Assembly: GCF_000719335.1 (NCBI RefSeq)
Contig: NZ_JOGB01000009.1
Coordinates: 177,390 to 241,389 of the forward strand
Reading direction: 5' to 3'
Length of the DNA: 64,000 nt
DNA from: Streptomyces sp. NRRL S-87
Lineage (GTDB): Bacteria > Actinomycetota > Actinomycetes > Streptomycetales > Streptomycetaceae
Below the pieces are notes generated by a model. It did not search any database. It saw nothing but the letters and a program-made list of their open reading frames with translations, and had not been told where the DNA came from. Shown piece by piece: positions 1 to 12,159 of the stretch. Both the position numbers and the translations under genes were made by a program. Every line of letters starts with the position of its first letter. Positions within the stretch are counted from its first letter, which is position 1.

Positions 1-87
1 GGGCAGGCCCCGGTGGGGGTCTTCCGGTGGAACATGGCGCGCCTCCGCGCTGTGGCCGCCGGCGCTCGGGCGGCGGCGAGCTCCTGA
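1..87 (+). CDS. C-terminal end of an unidentified gene cut by the window edge
   Basis: Frame 1 is open from the first base to a TGA at 85-87 and reads as an Ala/Arg-rich tail ending in AAGARAAASS. Third positions are almost all G or C, as in real genes of this genome, which is why I treat it as coding. No domain can be recognised from 28 residues. The next gene, on the opposite strand, ends at 166, so the two would be convergent. Confidence 0.35.
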   Translation, partial: GQAPVGVFRWNMARLRAVAAGARAAASS

Positions 88-165
88 CCGACCGGGTGGG
101 GCCGGCGGTGGGTCCGCCCGACCCGATCGGCACGACGTCCCCTGGGGACACGGGGCCGGGCCGGA

Positions 166-861
166 TCACGGGTGCGCGATCCTGCGGCCGGTGAGGCGTA
201 CGGGGGTGAGCCGCATCCAGTGGGCGCGCCCACCGCCGGCCCACGGGGCGGAACGGGCCGCGGCGTTCAGGCGCCGGAGCTCGTCGGCGTCGGTGACGCC
301 CCGGAGTTCGCCCACGGCGAGCACGCTCCACCCCGTCGCGGCCACGTCGTCGATCCGGTCGACCTCGAAGGCCACCTCGGTTCCCGCGGCCCTGGCCGGC
401 ACGGCGTCGCCGGACGTGCGGAAGGCGATGTCGGCCCCCGCGACGACGTAGTTGACCGGGAGGATCGCGGGTCCTTCGGCGGTGAAGACGGCCACCCGGC
501 CCACTCCGTGAGTGCCGAGCAGACTGCGGCTCTCGGCCTCGTCGAGGGGCAGCAGCTCGGCCTCGCGCACCGCGGTCGCCGTGCCGGGGGTCCGGTGGGT
601 GGTGGCGCCGGTCAGGTCGTCGACCGTGGTGCCGAGGGCGTTGGCGAGCCGGATGAGCGTGCCGGCCGCGGGCGCGGCCGCGTGGTCCTCGAGGTACGCG
701 ATGTAGTGGGCGTCGGCGCCGCACCGCTCGCCCAGCGCCTCGCGGCTCAGGCCGAGTTCGGTCCGGCGTGCCGCGACGCGGCGGCCCAGGTCGGTACGGC
801 CGCGCTGCGCCGCGGCCGCGTCGCCGGGCGGGCGGGGTCCGGTGCCGTGCAGGGTGTTCAT
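166..861 (-). CDS. XRE helix-turn-helix protein with PPOX-type flavin/F420-binding domain
   Basis: This 231-residue protein has two parts. Residues about 20-80 form an XRE-type helix-turn-helix (GRRVAARRTELGLSREALG, then a second helix before YLEDH). Residues about 100-230 resemble the pyridoxamine-5'-phosphate-oxidase-like split barrel (LLGTHGVGRVAV, ILPVNYVV). Proteins with this pairing are common in actinobacterial stress clusters; the cofactor could be FMN or F420 and the substrate is unknown. The ATG at 861 overlaps the TGA of the upstream dehydrogenase as ATGA (858-861), so the two genes are almost certainly co-transcribed and translationally coupled. The frame stays open upstream inside the dehydrogenase gene, but the coupled ATG and the HTH directly after it fix the start. 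Confidence 0.85.
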   Translation of the reverse strand: MNTLHGTGPRPPGDAAAAQRGRTDLGRRVAARRTELGLSREALGERCGADAHYIAYLEDHAAAPAAGTLIRLANALGTTVDDLTGATTHRTPGTATAVREAELLPLDEAESRSLLGTHGVGRVAVFTAEGPAILPVNYVVAGADIAFRTSGDAVPARAAGTEVAFEVDRIDDVAATGWSVLAVGELRGVTDADELRRLNAAARSAPWAGGGRAHWMRLTPVRLTGRRIAHP

Positions 862-1943
862 CGCGCACGCTCCTCCTGGGGCGGTACGGCGACCGCGTCG
901 TGCCGCGGTCCGCCGAGGACGACCTTCAGCGCGCCGGTGTCGGCGGCGCGGGAGAAGACGTCGTAGGCCTCTTCCATCCGGTCCAGCTCGAAGGAGTGGG
1001 TGACGAGCGCGGCGGCGGGCAGCCGGCCGGCGGCCAGCATGCGCAGCAGCATGGGGGTGGAGGAGGTGTCGACGAGGCCGGTGGTGATGGTGACGTCCTT
1101 GATCCACAGGTCTTCGAGGTGCAGGACGGCCGGCTTGCCGTGGACGCCGATGTTGGCGACCCGCCCGCCGGGGCGGACCATGCGGGTGCACATCTCGAAC
1201 GCCTCGGGCACGCCCACGGCCTCGATCACGACGTCCGCGCCGAGGCCCTCCGTGAGGTCCTCCACCAGCTGCTCGGGACCCTCCCGGGCGCTGGCGGTGG
1301 CATCGGCGCCGAGGTCGCGGGCGGCCGCCAGGCGGGACTCGGCGAGGTCGACGACGATGATGCGGAACGGGCTGTAGAGCGTGGCGGTGGTGATGGCGGC
1401 CAGGCCGATGGGCCCGGCGCCGACCACGACGACGGTGTCGCCGGGGCGCACGCCGCCGTTGAGGACCCCGACCTCGTACGAGGTGGGGAAGATGTCGGCC
1501 AGCAGGACCGCCTCCCGGCTGTCCACGGCGTGGGGCAGCGGGTGCACCGACAGGTCGGCGAACGGCACGCGGACGTATTCGGCCTGGGTGCCGTCGATGG
1601 TGTGGCCCAGGACCCAGCCGCCGCCCCCGCGGCACTGGCCGTAGCGGCCCTCGCGGCAGAACCGGCAGCGGCCGCAGGCGGAGATGCACGAGACCAGGAC
1701 CCGGTCGCCGGGGCGTACGGTGCGCACGTCACCGCCGATCTCCACGACCGTGCCGACGGCCTCGTGGCCCAGCACGCGGCCGGGCGTCACCTCGGGGACG
1801 TCGCCCTTGACGATGTGCAGATCCGTGCCGCAGATGGTGACGGCCTCGACCCGTACGACGGCGTCGGCGGCGTCCTTGATGGCCGGGTCCGGGACGTCCT
1901 GCCAGGAGGTTCGCCCCGGCTCGTGGAAGACGAGCGCCTTCAT
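858..1943 (-). CDS. Zinc-dependent medium-chain alcohol dehydrogenase
   Basis: A 361-residue MDR-family dehydrogenase, expected to oxidise or reduce alcohols/aldehydes with NAD(P) in the cytoplasm. The catalytic zinc site is visible as ICGTDLH (about 38) and GHE (about 63). The structural zinc lobe is the Cys-rich segment [20 protein letters not shown] Rossmann motif VVVGAGPIG follows near 170. The start [10 protein letters not shown] is the family-typical N-terminus. It is the first gene of a two-gene operon with the XRE-PPOX protein and is divergent from the phosphoketolase gene across a 409 bp gap. The substrate cannot be deduced; NAD-linked stress ADHs are common in DosR-like regulons. 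Confidence 0.88.
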   Translation of the reverse strand: MKALVFHEPGRTSWQDVPDPAIKDAADAVVRVEAVTICGTDLHIVKGDVPEVTPGRVLGHEAVGTVVEIGGDVRTVRPGDRVLVSCISACGRCRFCREGRYGQCRGGGGWVLGHTIDGTQAEYVRVPFADLSVHPLPHAVDSREAVLLADIFPTSYEVGVLNGGVRPGDTVVVVGAGPIGLAAITTATLYSPFRIIVVDLAESRLAAARDLGADATASAREGPEQLVEDLTEGLGADVVIEAVGVPEAFEMCTRMVRPGGRVANIGVHGKPAVLHLEDLWIKDVTITTGLVDTSSTPMLLRMLAAGRLPAAALVTHSFELDRMEEAYDVFSRAADTGALKVVLGGPRHDAVAVPPQEERAR

Positions 1944-2352
1944 GGCGTGCCCCTTCCCGTGTGTGTGCTGGACAGGGTGGTCACCGTCAAGGCTGTGCGC
2001 GGGGCGGCCGGGGCGCATGGGCCGGTCGGTCCCCACCGGGGGCCGGTCGGACTCCTCCCGCCCGGGTCGCCGGGTGGCACGGTCGACAGCGACAGCGACG
2101 ATGGCCGCCTCCTCGTCGGTTGCGGGCACTTCCAGGGTGTCGCGGACCTGCGGCGCCGCAACCGGGCCGGGGCCGGGCAGGCCTCGGCCCGGGGCGCCCG
2201 GCCTGCCCCTGGCGGGGTGGCGGGGCGGATGTCCCGGGGCCGACGGTCCCTCTCCCCGGGCCGGTCCGCCCCTGCCCGCGCGCGGGGAACCGGGGGACAG
2301 TCCTCGGAACCGGCACTCGGCACGGGTGCCCGTCACCGCGAAGGAGCGTCGG
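1944..2352. promoter_or_regulatory. Divergent intergenic region between adh and phosphoketolase
   Basis: This 409 bp gap separates two divergent genes and should hold both promoters. I see no clear -35/-10 pair and no strong DosR-like palindrome. A ribosome binding site AAGGAG lies at 2341-2346, six bases before the phosphoketolase ATG. On the minus strand the frame upstream of the dehydrogenase stays open with high third-position GC (about 1990-2160, including [19 protein letters not shown]), which may be remnant coding sequence, but it lacks a recognisable domain or start. Confidence 0.4.
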
Positions 2353-4707
2353 ATGGCGACGTATCCGGTCCCCGAACTGGACGCCCACTGGCGGGCGGCC
2401 AACTACCTGGCCGCCGGCCAGATCTACCTGCTGGACAACCCCCTGCTCCGCGAGCCGCTCCGGCCCGCCCACGTCAAGCCCCGGCCGCTCGGCCACTGGG
2501 GGACCTCACCGGGGCTCAACCTGGTGCACACCCACCTCGACCGGGTCGTCAAGGAGCGGTCCCTGGACGCGCTGTGCGTCTGGGGGCCGGGGCACGGCGC
2601 CCCCGCCGTCCTGGCCAACGCATGGCTGGACGGCACCTACACGCGGACCTACCCCGACGTCACCCGCGACGCGGACGGCATGCGCAGGCTCTTCCGGCAG
2701 TTCTCCTTCCCGGGCGGCGTGCCCAGCCACGTGGCGCCGGAGACCCCCGGATCGATCCACGAGGGCGGGGAACTGGGCTACTCGCTGTCCCACGCCTTCG
2801 GGGCCGCCCTCGACAACCCGGGGCTGCTCGTCGCCTGCGTGATCGGCGACGGTGAGGCCGAGACCGGGCCGCTGGCGGCCTCCTGGCATTCGAACACCTT
2901 CCTGGACCCGGTCCACGACGGGGCCGTCCTGCCCGTCCTGCACCTGAACGGGTACAAGATCGCCAACCCGACGGTGCTCTCCAGGATCCCCGGCCCCCGG
3001 CTGGACGCCCTGCTGCGCGGATACGGCTACGCCCCGCTGTTCGTGTCGGGCGACGACCCGTACGCCGTGCACCGGGCCCTGGCGGAGGCGATGGACACCG
3101 CCCTCGACCTCATCGGGCGCATCCAGCGCACGGCGCGGACCGGCGCGGCCCGCCGGTGCCTGCCCGCCTGGCCGGTGATCGTGCTGCGGACCCCGAAGGG
3201 GTGGACCGGGCCCCGGGAGGTGGCCGGTCAGCCGGTGGAGGGCACCTGGCGGGCCCACCAGGTGCCGCTGCCGGACGTGCGCGAGAACCCCGACCGCCTG
3301 GCGGCCCTGGAGGCCTGGCTGCGCTCGTACCGCCCGGAGGAGCTGTTCGACGCCGAGGGCCGTCCGCTCGCCCGGGTGCTGTCCTGCGTGCCGGAGGGCG
3401 AGCGCCGCCTCGGCGCGAACCCGCACGCCAACGGCGGCCGCCTGCTGCGCCCGCTGCCGCTGCCGCCCGTCGACGCGTACGCGGTGCCGGTCGTGAAGCC
3501 CGGTACGGGGGCGCACGAACCCACCCGGGTGCTCGGCCGGTACCTCGCCCGGGTCATGGCCGACACCGCCGAGCGGCGGGACTTCCGGATCGTCGGCCCC
3601 GACGAGACCGCCTCGAACCGGCTGGACGACCTGTACGACGCGACCGGCAAGGCCTGGCAGGCGGCCACCGCACCCACCGACGAGCACCTGGCGCGGGACG
3701 GCCGGGTGATGGAGATCCTGTCCGAGCACACCTGCCAGGGCTGGCTGGAGGGGTACCTCCTCACCGGTCGGCACGGCCTGTTCTCCACGTACGAGGCCTT
3801 CGCCCACATCGTCGACTCGATGGTCGGCCAGCACGTGAAGTGGCTGCGCACGGCCCGCACGCTGCCCTGGCGCGCACCGATCGCCTCCCTCAACTACCTG
3901 TTGACGTCGCACGTCTGGCGGCAGGACCACAACGGCTTCTCCCACCAGGACCCCGGGTTCGTCGACCACGTGCTCAACAAGAGCCCGGAGGTCGTCCGGG
4001 TCTACCTCCCGCCGGACGCCAACACCCTGCTCGCGGTCGCCGGCCACGTGCTGCGCAGCCGGGACCGGGTCAACGTGGTCGTGGCCGGCAAGCAGCCCTG
4101 CTTCGACTGGCTGTCGATCGAGGAGGCCCGCGCGCACTGCGCCCGTGGCGCGGGGGTCTGGTCGTGGGCCGGCACGGAGCGGCCGGGGCGCGAGCCGGAC
4201 GTGGTGCTGGCGTGCGCGGGGGACGTCCCCACGCTGGAGGTGATGGCGGCCGCGGCCCTGCTGCGCGAGCACCTGCCGACGCTGTCCGTCCGCGTCGTCA
4301 ACGTGGTCGACCTCGCCCGGCTGCTGCCCGGGGAGGAGCATCCGCACGGGATGGCGGACGACCGGTACGAGGAGCTGTTCACCCGCGACCGTCCGGTGGT
4401 GTTCGCCTACCACGGCTACCCGTGGCTCATCCACCGCCTGGCCTACCGGCGCCCGAACCACGCCCGGCTCCACGTCCGCGGCTACAAGGAGTCGGGCTCG
4501 ACCACCACGCCGTTCGACATGGTCGTCCGCAACGACCTCGACCGGTACCGGCTGGTGATGGACGTGCTGGACCGGGTGCCCGGGCTCGGCGAGGACGCGG
4601 CCGAGCTCCGCCGCCGGATGGTCGTGCAGCGCCGGCGCCACGGGGCCTGGATCCGCGAGCACGGCACGGACCTCCCGGAGGTGGCCGACTGGTCCTGGCC
4701 GTTCTGA
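2353..4707 (+). CDS. Phosphoketolase (xylulose-5-P / fructose-6-P)
   Basis: This 784-residue protein is a thiamine-diphosphate enzyme cleaving xylulose-5-phosphate and/or fructose-6-phosphate with inorganic phosphate to acetyl phosphate plus glyceraldehyde-3-phosphate or erythrose-4-phosphate. It matches the family in length (about 790) and motifs: [18 protein letters not shown] near residue 75, the ThDP/metal segment [20 protein letters not shown] near 170, and later [37 protein letters not shown] and [10 protein letters not shown]. The start ATG has AAGGAG six bases upstream, and the longer open frame to its left lacks family sequence. In the stress block it could supply acetyl phosphate, hence ATP, when respiration is limited. 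A gene of its own, divergent from the dehydrogenase operon. Confidence 0.93.
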   Translation: MATYPVPELDAHWRAANYLAAGQIYLLDNPLLREPLRPAHVKPRPLGHWGTSPGLNLVHTHLDRVVKERSLDALCVWGPGHGAPAVLANAWLDGTYTRTYPDVTRDADGMRRLFRQFSFPGGVPSHVAPETPGSIHEGGELGYSLSHAFGAALDNPGLLVACVIGDGEAETGPLAASWHSNTFLDPVHDGAVLPVLHLNGYKIANPTVLSRIPGPRLDALLRGYGYAPLFVSGDDPYAVHRALAEAMDTALDLIGRIQRTARTGAARRCLPAWPVIVLRTPKGWTGPREVAGQPVEGTWRAHQVPLPDVRENPDRLAALEAWLRSYRPEELFDAEGRPLARVLSCVPEGERRLGANPHANGGRLLRPLPLPPVDAYAVPVVKPGTGAHEPTRVLGRYLARVMADTAERRDFRIVGPDETASNRLDDLYDATGKAWQAATAPTDEHLARDGRVMEILSEHTCQGWLEGYLLTGRHGLFSTYEAFAHIVDSMVGQHVKWLRTARTLPWRAPIASLNYLLTSHVWRQDHNGFSHQDPGFVDHVLNKSPEVVRVYLPPDANTLLAVAGHVLRSRDRVNVVVAGKQPCFDWLSIEEARAHCARGAGVWSWAGTERPGREPDVVLACAGDVPTLEVMAAAALLREHLPTLSVRVVNVVDLARLLPGEEHPHGMADDRYEELFTRDRPVVFAYHGYPWLIHRLAYRRPNHARLHVRGYKESGSTTTPFDMVVRNDLDRYRLVMDVLDRVPGLGEDAAELRRRMVVQRRRHGAWIREHGTDLPEVADWSWPF

Positions 4708-4744
4708 GACGTCCCCGGGCCGTCGAGCCCCCGGCTCCCGCAGG

Positions 4745-6520
<1,776 letters not shown>

Positions 6521-6622
6521 TCACGGTAGCTCCGGGCAGGGGCGCTTTCCCGTCGCTGCGGACGGTGGGACCAGTGGGGCAGGACGGGCCGGCCGGGCCG
6601 TCCTGCCCGGTCCGGCCGTGGG

Positions 6623-7528
6623 TCACGACGCCTCCTCCTCCTTCGGCTCGGGCATGCGGGGGATGAGCAGGACGGGGCAGTGGGCGTGGTGCACGAGGGT
6701 GTGGGTGGCCCGGCCGAGGGTGGTCCCGATGAAGCCCCGCTCGCGGCGTCCGCCCATGACGAGCAGGTCGGCGTGGCGGGTGGCCTCGACGAGCACGCCG
6801 CCGACGGAGACGCTCTTCTCCGCGTCCGCGTGGACCCTCAGCGCGGGGAACTCCTCGTGGACCTGGTCCGCGACCGCCGTCAGGTGCCGTACGTGTTCCT
6901 GGGCGAGCTCGTCCACGGCGTCGAGCTGGCCGACGACGTTCCCGACCGACTCCAGCAGGCTCCACACGTGCAGCAGCCGCAGCGACGCCTTGCGCAGTTC
7001 GGCCTCCCGGGCCGCGTAGCGGGCGCAGACCAGATCGTGCTCGTCACGCACGGCGGCCAGGACCACGCCGGTCTCCGCTCCGTCCCCGTTGCCGCGGACC
7101 ACCACGACCGGCGTCCGCGCGCCCGCGGCCGTCTTGAGGCCGATCGAGCCGAGCATGAGGGAGTTGAAGCCGCCCAGACCGCGGCTGCCGACCACGACCG
7201 TGCCGTACGGGCCGCCCGCGGCGTGCAGGGCGGTGACGGCGTCGTGGCGGCTGAACTCGGTCGTGACCTGGAGGTCGGGGTGTGCGGCGGTGACCGCCCG
7301 GGCGGTGTCGTCCAGGAGCGTGCGGCCGGCCGCGCGTATCCCGTCGACGGTGTGGGCCGACAGGTACAGGGCCTTGTTGTCGGTGTCGGCCGCGTACAGG
7401 ACGTGCAGGGGACGACCCCGGCGGGCGGCCTCGTCCGCCGCCCACAGGGCGGCCGCGCGCGCCGGCTTCGAGCCGTCGACGCCGACGATGACCGAGCTGG
7501 TGTCCGGGGTCCGGATGGTGCCTTCCAC
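6623..7528 (-). CDS. Tandem universal stress protein (two UspA domains)
   Basis: This 301-residue protein consists of two UspA folds (about 10-145 and 155-300). The first has the ATP-binding signature VVVGSRGLGGFNSLMLGS, and the second a related LVMGGRRERGFIGTTLG. It is expected to bind ATP and act in dormancy, hypoxia or general stress responses; no enzymatic function is assigned. I chose the GTG at 7528 because GGGGAGG sits five bases upstream and the family-typical SSVIVGVDGS follows soon after. The earlier ATG at 7567 has no ribosome binding site. It precedes the DosS-like kinase in the same direction and may share its regulation. Confidence 0.9.
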   Translation of the reverse strand: MEGTIRTPDTSSVIVGVDGSKPARAAALWAADEAARRGRPLHVLYAADTDNKALYLSAHTVDGIRAAGRTLLDDTARAVTAAHPDLQVTTEFSRHDAVTALHAAGGPYGTVVVGSRGLGGFNSLMLGSIGLKTAAGARTPVVVVRGNGDGAETGVVLAAVRDEHDLVCARYAAREAELRKASLRLLHVWSLLESVGNVVGQLDAVDELAQEHVRHLTAVADQVHEEFPALRVHADAEKSVSVGGVLVEATRHADLLVMGGRRERGFIGTTLGRATHTLVHHAHCPVLLIPRMPEPKEEEAS

Positions 7529-7749
7529 GGTTCCTCCCCACCGAGGACGTACTGGTGACAGCTCCACGCTGCCCCGCCGACACCGTCCCGGCGCAGGGCC
7601 GCCCAGGCCCCGGGACGGGGCCGAAGGTCCCTACCTGCCCGGGCCTCCCGGAACGCCTCCGGGTCGGCGGACAATGGAGTCAGCGCGGTCCCCGCCGGAA
7701 GCCCCCGGCTCCCCGCCCGACCCGGCCGGCCGCGAGGAAGGCGGCCGCC

Positions 7750-8670
7750 ATGACCCGCGTCAGCCGTTTCGAGCCGGACCGGCAGCTCACGGTGCGGATG
7801 GGCCTCACGATGTTCCTGCTGGGCCTGGTGTACGTCGGGTTCGTCGCGGCGCTGATCGTGACCCTGAAGTCGACGGCCCTGGTGGTCGTCGTCGCCGCCG
7901 GCCTGCTGCTGGCCCAGTTCTGGTACTCGGACCGGATCGCCCTCTTCGCCATGCACGGCGAGCTCGTCACCCCCGAGGAGGAACCGGAGCTGCACGCCCT
8001 CGTCGACCGGCTCTGCGCGACCGCGGACATGCCCAAGCCCCGTGTGGCGCTCTCCCGCATGGACCTGCCCAACGCCTTCGCCACCGGCCGCAACGCCGAC
8101 AACGCCGTCCTGTGCATCACCACCGGCCTGCGCCGGCGGTTGACGACGGAGGAACTGGAGGGCGTGCTCGCCCACGAGCTGTCCCACGTCGCCCACCGCG
8201 ACGTCGCGGTGATCACCATCGCGTCGTTCCTGGGCGTCCTCGCCGGGCTCCTCGTGCGCTTCACCTTCTATTCGGGGCTCTTCGGCGGGGCCCGCCGCGA
8301 CCAGAACGCCGCCGCCGCCATCGCCGTCGTCCTGGGCGTCTCCGCCCTCGTGTACGCCCTCAGCTTCCTCCTCATCCGGGCCCTGTCGCGCTACCGGGAG
8401 CTCGCCGCCGACCGGGCGGCGGCCCTGCTCACCGGCAAACCGTCCGCCCTGGCCTCGGCCCTGACCAAGGTGACCGGCGACATCGCCCGCATCCCCACCC
8501 AGGACCTGCGCACCGCCCAGGCGTTCAACGCGTTCTTCTTCGCCCCGGCGCTCGGCTCCGGCGCGACGCTGGCCGACCTGTTCTCCACCCACCCCACCCT
8601 GGAGCGCCGGCTGGACGCCCTGGCCGAGATCGCCGCGCGGCTGGGCGACGGTGCCGTGGCCGAGGGCTGA
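7750..8670 (+). CDS. htpX: M48 family membrane zinc protease (HtpX-like)
   Basis: This 306-residue membrane protein carries the zinc-metalloprotease motif HELSH (about 138-142) with a downstream RELAADRAAA glutamate region. Two hydrophobic segments lie at the N-terminus (about 18-36 and 40-56) and two more flank residues 150-215. It should degrade misfolded membrane proteins. The ATG at 7750 precedes MTRVSRFEPDRQ. The next gene, pspAB, starts 12 bp after its stop, so they form an operon; htpX-pspAB pairs belong to the actinobacterial phage-shock (Psp) membrane-stress response. No pspA is in the window. Confidence 0.9.
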   Translation: MTRVSRFEPDRQLTVRMGLTMFLLGLVYVGFVAALIVTLKSTALVVVVAAGLLLAQFWYSDRIALFAMHGELVTPEEEPELHALVDRLCATADMPKPRVALSRMDLPNAFATGRNADNAVLCITTGLRRRLTTEELEGVLAHELSHVAHRDVAVITIASFLGVLAGLLVRFTFYSGLFGGARRDQNAAAAIAVVLGVSALVYALSFLLIRALSRYRELAADRAAALLTGKPSALASALTKVTGDIARIPTQDLRTAQAFNAFFFAPALGSGATLADLFSTHPTLERRLDALAEIAARLGDGAVAEG

Positions 8671-8682
8671 GGGCCGGCGGCC

Positions 8683-9261
8683 ATGGGGTTCTGGGACGCG
8701 CTGCTGGGCCGGTCCCGACCGGCGGCGCCCGATCTGGACCGGCTGTTCGCCCTGCCCTCGGCGGCGGTCACCCTGCAGGCGGCCGCCGGCTTCGTCCCGA
8801 CCGGCAGCGGCTCGGTGTGCTTCTCCGCCATCGAGGGCGAAGCCTTCGCCGAGGTCCGGCGGGACGTACGGGAGCTCCTGGAGGCCGACACCGAACGGCG
8901 GGGCCCGGCCGTCGAGTTCAGCCACGACGCGTACGGCTACGACTGGCTGCTCTCGCGCCGTCCCCCCGACGAGCTGCCCGCCCTCGTCGGTGACCTGCAC
9001 GCCGTGAACACGGCCCTGCAGGAGAGCGGCTTCGGCCCCCACCTGCTGTGCTCCCTGGTCGGCTTCCAGGACGCCGGCGCGCGTCCCCTGGCCCTGGTCT
9101 ACCTCTACAAGCGCGGCACGTTCTACCCCTTCGCCCCGCTGCCCGGCGACCGGCGCGACAACTCCCTGGAACTCCAGGTCAAGGCCGTCCTCAAGGACGA
9201 CCTCACCGTCGAGCCCGACCTGACCCGCTGGTTCCCCGTCTGGGGCGCCCCGGGGGCGTGA
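8683..9261 (+). CDS. pspAB: PspA-associated protein PspAB
   Basis: This 192-residue soluble protein starts MGFWDALLGRSRPAAPDLDR, the characteristic N-terminus of the PspAB family, and continues with VKAVLKDDLTVEPDLTRWFP near the end. Its biochemical role is not known; the family co-occurs with PspA and HtpX in actinobacteria. It follows htpX by 12 bp and is likely translated from the same mRNA. The length equals the usual family length and there are no membrane segments or metal motifs. Confidence 0.82.
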   Translation: MGFWDALLGRSRPAAPDLDRLFALPSAAVTLQAAAGFVPTGSGSVCFSAIEGEAFAEVRRDVRELLEADTERRGPAVEFSHDAYGYDWLLSRRPPDELPALVGDLHAVNTALQESGFGPHLLCSLVGFQDAGARPLALVYLYKRGTFYPFAPLPGDRRDNSLELQVKAVLKDDLTVEPDLTRWFPVWGAPGA

Positions 9262-9552
9262 GCCGAAGGGCCGCCCCGGGAGGTGAGCCGCGGCGGCCGG
9301 GGCCCGTGGGGCAACGGCGCGGCGATGCGTGTCACCCCGCTCGGCGCCTGGCACGCCGCCGACCTCGACGCCGTCGCCGGGAGCCGCGTCGGGGGCGCCC
9401 GGTGTGAGGAAGACGACGCCCGGAAGACGGATCTTGACGCTTTCCTGACGCGCTCACCCGCGCCGGGGCGATCCGCGCTGCTTACGCTGGCCCGACCGTA
9501 CGACAATCGGCCGGATTTCCCCTCGCCGGCGAGCAGAACCCAGGAGCATCCC

Positions 9553-11508
9553 ATGGCCACCACCACGACCGACACGCGAGGGAGCAGGCTTCGCGCGTGG
9601 ATGCTGGAGGGGCTGTCCGACATGGGCAAGGGCCGGCCGTCCAAGCCCAAGGAAACGCCCGAGACCGGCCACGAGGGCCAGCGCTGGTACCGGGTGATGT
9701 GCCTGACCGGTGTCGACTACTTCTCGACCCTCGGCTACCAGCCCGGCATCGCCGCCCTGGCCGCCGGGCTGCTGTCCCCCGTCGCGACGGTCGTGCTCGT
9801 GATCGTGACCCTGGCGGGTGCCCTGCCCGTGTACCGCCGGGTGTCGGAGGAGAGCCCGCACGGCGAGGGCTCGATCGCGATGCTCTCCCGGCTGCTCTCC
9901 TTCTGGAAGGGCAAGCTCTTCGTCCTCACGCTGCTGGGCTTCGCCGCGACCGACTTCCTGATCACCATCACCCTGTCGGCCGCCGACGCCTCCACGCACC
10001 TGGTGGAGAACCCGCACCTGGAGTCGGCCCTCCAGGACAAACAGGTGCTGATCACGCTGCTGCTGGTCGCGCTGCTCGGCGCGGTGTTCCTGAAGGGCTT
10101 CCTGGAGGCGATCGGCGTGGCCGTCGCGCTGGTGGCCGTCTACCTCGCGCTCAACGTCGTGGTCGTGATCAGCGGCCTGTGGCACGTGGTCACCGAGGGG
10201 CACGTCGTCACCGACTGGACGGAGGCCCTGACCGCCGAGCACGGCAACATCTTCGTCATGATCGGCGTCGCGCTGATCGTCTTCCCCAAGCTCGCACTCG
10301 GCCTGTCCGGCTTCGAGACGGGTGTGGCCGTGATGCCGCACGTGAAGGGCGACCAGCAGGACACCGAGGCGAGCCCCACCGGCCGGATCCGCGGCACCAA
10401 GAAGCTCCTCACCACGGCCGCGCTGATCATGAGCGTGTTCCTGATCTTCACGAGCTTCATCACCACGGTCCTCATCCCGCACCAGGAGTTCGAGCCTGGC
10501 GGCAAGGCCAACGGCCGCGCGCTCGCCTACCTGGCCCACGAGTACCTCGGCAACACCTTCGGCACCGTCTACGACATCTCGACCATCTGCATCCTGTGGT
10601 TCGCCGGCGCCTCCGCCATGGCCGGTCTGCTGAACCTGATGCCGCGCTACCTCCCCAAGTACGGCATGGCCCCGCACTGGGCGCGCGCCGTGCGCCCCAT
10701 GGTCATCGTCTTCACCCTCGTCGCCTTCCTGGTGACGTGGATCTTCGACGCCGACGTCGACGCCCAGGGCGGCGCGTACGCCACCGGTGTCCTCGTCCTC
10801 ATCTGCTCGGCCGCGATCGCCGTGACCATCTCGGCCCGCAAGGCGGGGCAGCGCGGCTGGTCGATCGGGTTCGGCGTCATCTCCGCCGTCTTCCTCTACA
10901 CCACCGTCGTCAACATCATCGAGCGCCCGGACGGCGTGAAGATCGGCGCCTGCTTCATCGCCGGCATCATCCTCATCTCCCTCCTCTCCCGCCTCGGCCG
11001 CGCCTTCGAACTGCGCGTGACGCACGTCGAGCTCGACCAGATGGCCGAGCGGTTCATCCAGGACATCTCGCGCCGCACCCCCCGCTTCATCGCCAACGAG
11101 CCGGACCAGCGGGACATCACCGAGTACCGCGAGAAGATCGAGCAGATCCGCGCGGACAACGACATCCCCACCACGGAGGACTTCGTCTTCGTCGAGGTGA
11201 CGATCACCGACCCGTCCGAGTTCGAAGCGGGACTCACCGTCCGCGGCGAGGTCCTCCACGACCGCTACCGCGTCCTGACCGTGGAGAGCTCCTCGGTCCC
11301 CAACGCCCTGGCGGCCCTCCTCCTCCACGCGCGCGACCTCACCGGCACCCGCCCGCACGTCTACTTCGAGTGGACCGAGGGCAACCCGTTCGCCAACTTC
11401 CTCCGCTTCTTCCTCTTCGGCCAGGGCGAGATCGCCCCGGTGACCAGGGAGGTCCTGCGCGAGGCCGAGCCCGACCGCGACCGCCGCCCCCGCGTCCACG
11501 TCGGCTGA
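9553..11508 (+). CDS. APC superfamily amino-acid/polyamine-type permease
   Basis: This 651-residue protein has about 12 hydrophobic segments between residues 45 and 500 and a cytoplasmic C-terminal tail of about 140 residues. The first helix contains [17 protein letters not shown], the unwound TM1 substrate-binding motif type of APC transporters, and [15 protein letters not shown] resembles TM6. The substrate is unknown; amino acids or K+ are possible. I chose the ATG at 9553, which has AGGAG at 9542-9546; the longer upstream frame (from 9283) has no such support. TTGACGC-N4-CTGACGC at about 9433-9450 is a direct repeat that could be a regulator site upstream of a TTACGCT -10 box near 9481. 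It stands alone. Confidence 0.88.
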   Translation: MATTTTDTRGSRLRAWMLEGLSDMGKGRPSKPKETPETGHEGQRWYRVMCLTGVDYFSTLGYQPGIAALAAGLLSPVATVVLVIVTLAGALPVYRRVSEESPHGEGSIAMLSRLLSFWKGKLFVLTLLGFAATDFLITITLSAADASTHLVENPHLESALQDKQVLITLLLVALLGAVFLKGFLEAIGVAVALVAVYLALNVVVVISGLWHVVTEGHVVTDWTEALTAEHGNIFVMIGVALIVFPKLALGLSGFETGVAVMPHVKGDQQDTEASPTGRIRGTKKLLTTAALIMSVFLIFTSFITTVLIPHQEFEPGGKANGRALAYLAHEYLGNTFGTVYDISTICILWFAGASAMAGLLNLMPRYLPKYGMAPHWARAVRPMVIVFTLVAFLVTWIFDADVDAQGGAYATGVLVLICSAAIAVTISARKAGQRGWSIGFGVISAVFLYTTVVNIIERPDGVKIGACFIAGIILISLLSRLGRAFELRVTHVELDQMAERFIQDISRRTPRFIANEPDQRDITEYREKIEQIRADNDIPTTEDFVFVEVTITDPSEFEAGLTVRGEVLHDRYRVLTVESSSVPNALAALLLHARDLTGTRPHVYFEWTEGNPFANFLRFFLFGQGEIAPVTREVLREAEPDRDRRPRVHVG

Positions 11509-11567
11509 GTGCCGGTGGCGAACGGCTTCCGCACGGCTGACAGGGAGGCCCGGCGGCGGCGGGCGCT

Positions 11568-11573
11568 TAGCAT
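11568..11573 (+). promoter_or_regulatory. -10 box TAGCAT for a leaderless GNAT mRNA
   Basis: TAGCAT lies only six bases before the ATG at 11580. Transcription would therefore begin at or next to the start codon, and no Shine-Dalgarno sequence is present. This arrangement is common in Streptomyces. Confidence 0.5.
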
Positions 11574-11579
11574 GGGCCC

Positions 11580-12128
11580 ATGTCCACTGCGTCGCCACGG
11601 GTCGAACTGCGCCCGCTCACCCTCGCCGACCAGGACGAGTTCTGCTCGCTGGTACGGGCCAGCGCCGACCTGCACGGGCCGTGGATGCAACTGCCCGCGA
11701 CCGCGGCGGAGTTCCGGGCGTGGATGCGCCGCTTCGACGAGGGCCTCAACCAGGGCTTCCTGATCCGCGTACGGGAGACCGGAGCGGCTGCCGGCATGGT
11801 CAACATCAACTCGATCATCCGGGGCCGCTACCAGGGTGCGTCGCTCGGCTACGCGGCCTTCGCCCCGTCCGCGGGCCGGGGCTACATGGCCGAAGGGCTC
11901 ACCCTCACCCTGCGACACGCCTTCGAGGACCTGCGGCTGCACCGGCTGGAGGCGAACATCCAGCCTGCCAACAAGCCGTCCCTGGCGCTGGTCGAGCGCC
12001 TGGGCTTCCGTTACGAAGGTCTCTCGCCGGCCTACCTCTACATCGACGGCGCCTGGCGCGACCACGAGCGCTGGTCCATCACCGCGCCCACCCCCTGGAC
12101 GCCCGACCCTTCCCTCCCCCGGGTCTAG
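11580..12128 (+). CDS. GNAT N-acetyltransferase of the RimJ/RimL type
   Basis: This 182-residue protein begins VELRPLTLADQDEFCSLV and carries the acetyl-CoA-binding region ASLGYAAFAPSAGRGYMAEG (about 88-107), then LHRLEANIQPANKPSLALVERLGF, the typical RimJ/RimL C-terminal half. It should transfer acetyl from acetyl-CoA to a protein N-terminus or small amine; the target is unknown. The start is supported by a -10 box spaced for leaderless expression. A terminator hairpin follows the stop by five bases, so it is monocistronic. Confidence 0.9.
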   Translation: MSTASPRVELRPLTLADQDEFCSLVRASADLHGPWMQLPATAAEFRAWMRRFDEGLNQGFLIRVRETGAAAGMVNINSIIRGRYQGASLGYAAFAPSAGRGYMAEGLTLTLRHAFEDLRLHRLEANIQPANKPSLALVERLGFRYEGLSPAYLYIDGAWRDHERWSITAPTPWTPDPSLPRV

Positions 12129-12133
12129 GGCCT

Positions 12134-12159
12134 GGTCGGCTCTTCCGGAGGAGCCGACC
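12134..12159 (+). terminator. Hairpin terminator after the GNAT gene
   Basis: GGTCGGCTC and GAGCCGACC form a perfect nine-base-pair stem around an eight-base loop, five bases after the GNAT stop. There is no T-tract, as is usual in this genus. Confidence 0.65.

Noticed and set aside
1990..2160. N-terminal extension or separate small gene upstream of the alcohol dehydrogenase
   Set aside because: The frame is open and GC-biased, but MKALVF is the family start and no domain or start signal supports the extension.
768..2855. 695-codon frame antisense to the dehydrogenase and into the phosphoketolase gene
   Set aside because: Low-complexity Gly/Arg/Asp-rich product without domains; it mirrors genuine genes with better codon-position bias. 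Long antisense frames are expected at this GC content.
9454..11598. 714-codon antisense frame over the APC permease
   Set aside because: His/Asp/Gly-rich nonsense in the shadow of a clear membrane transporter gene.
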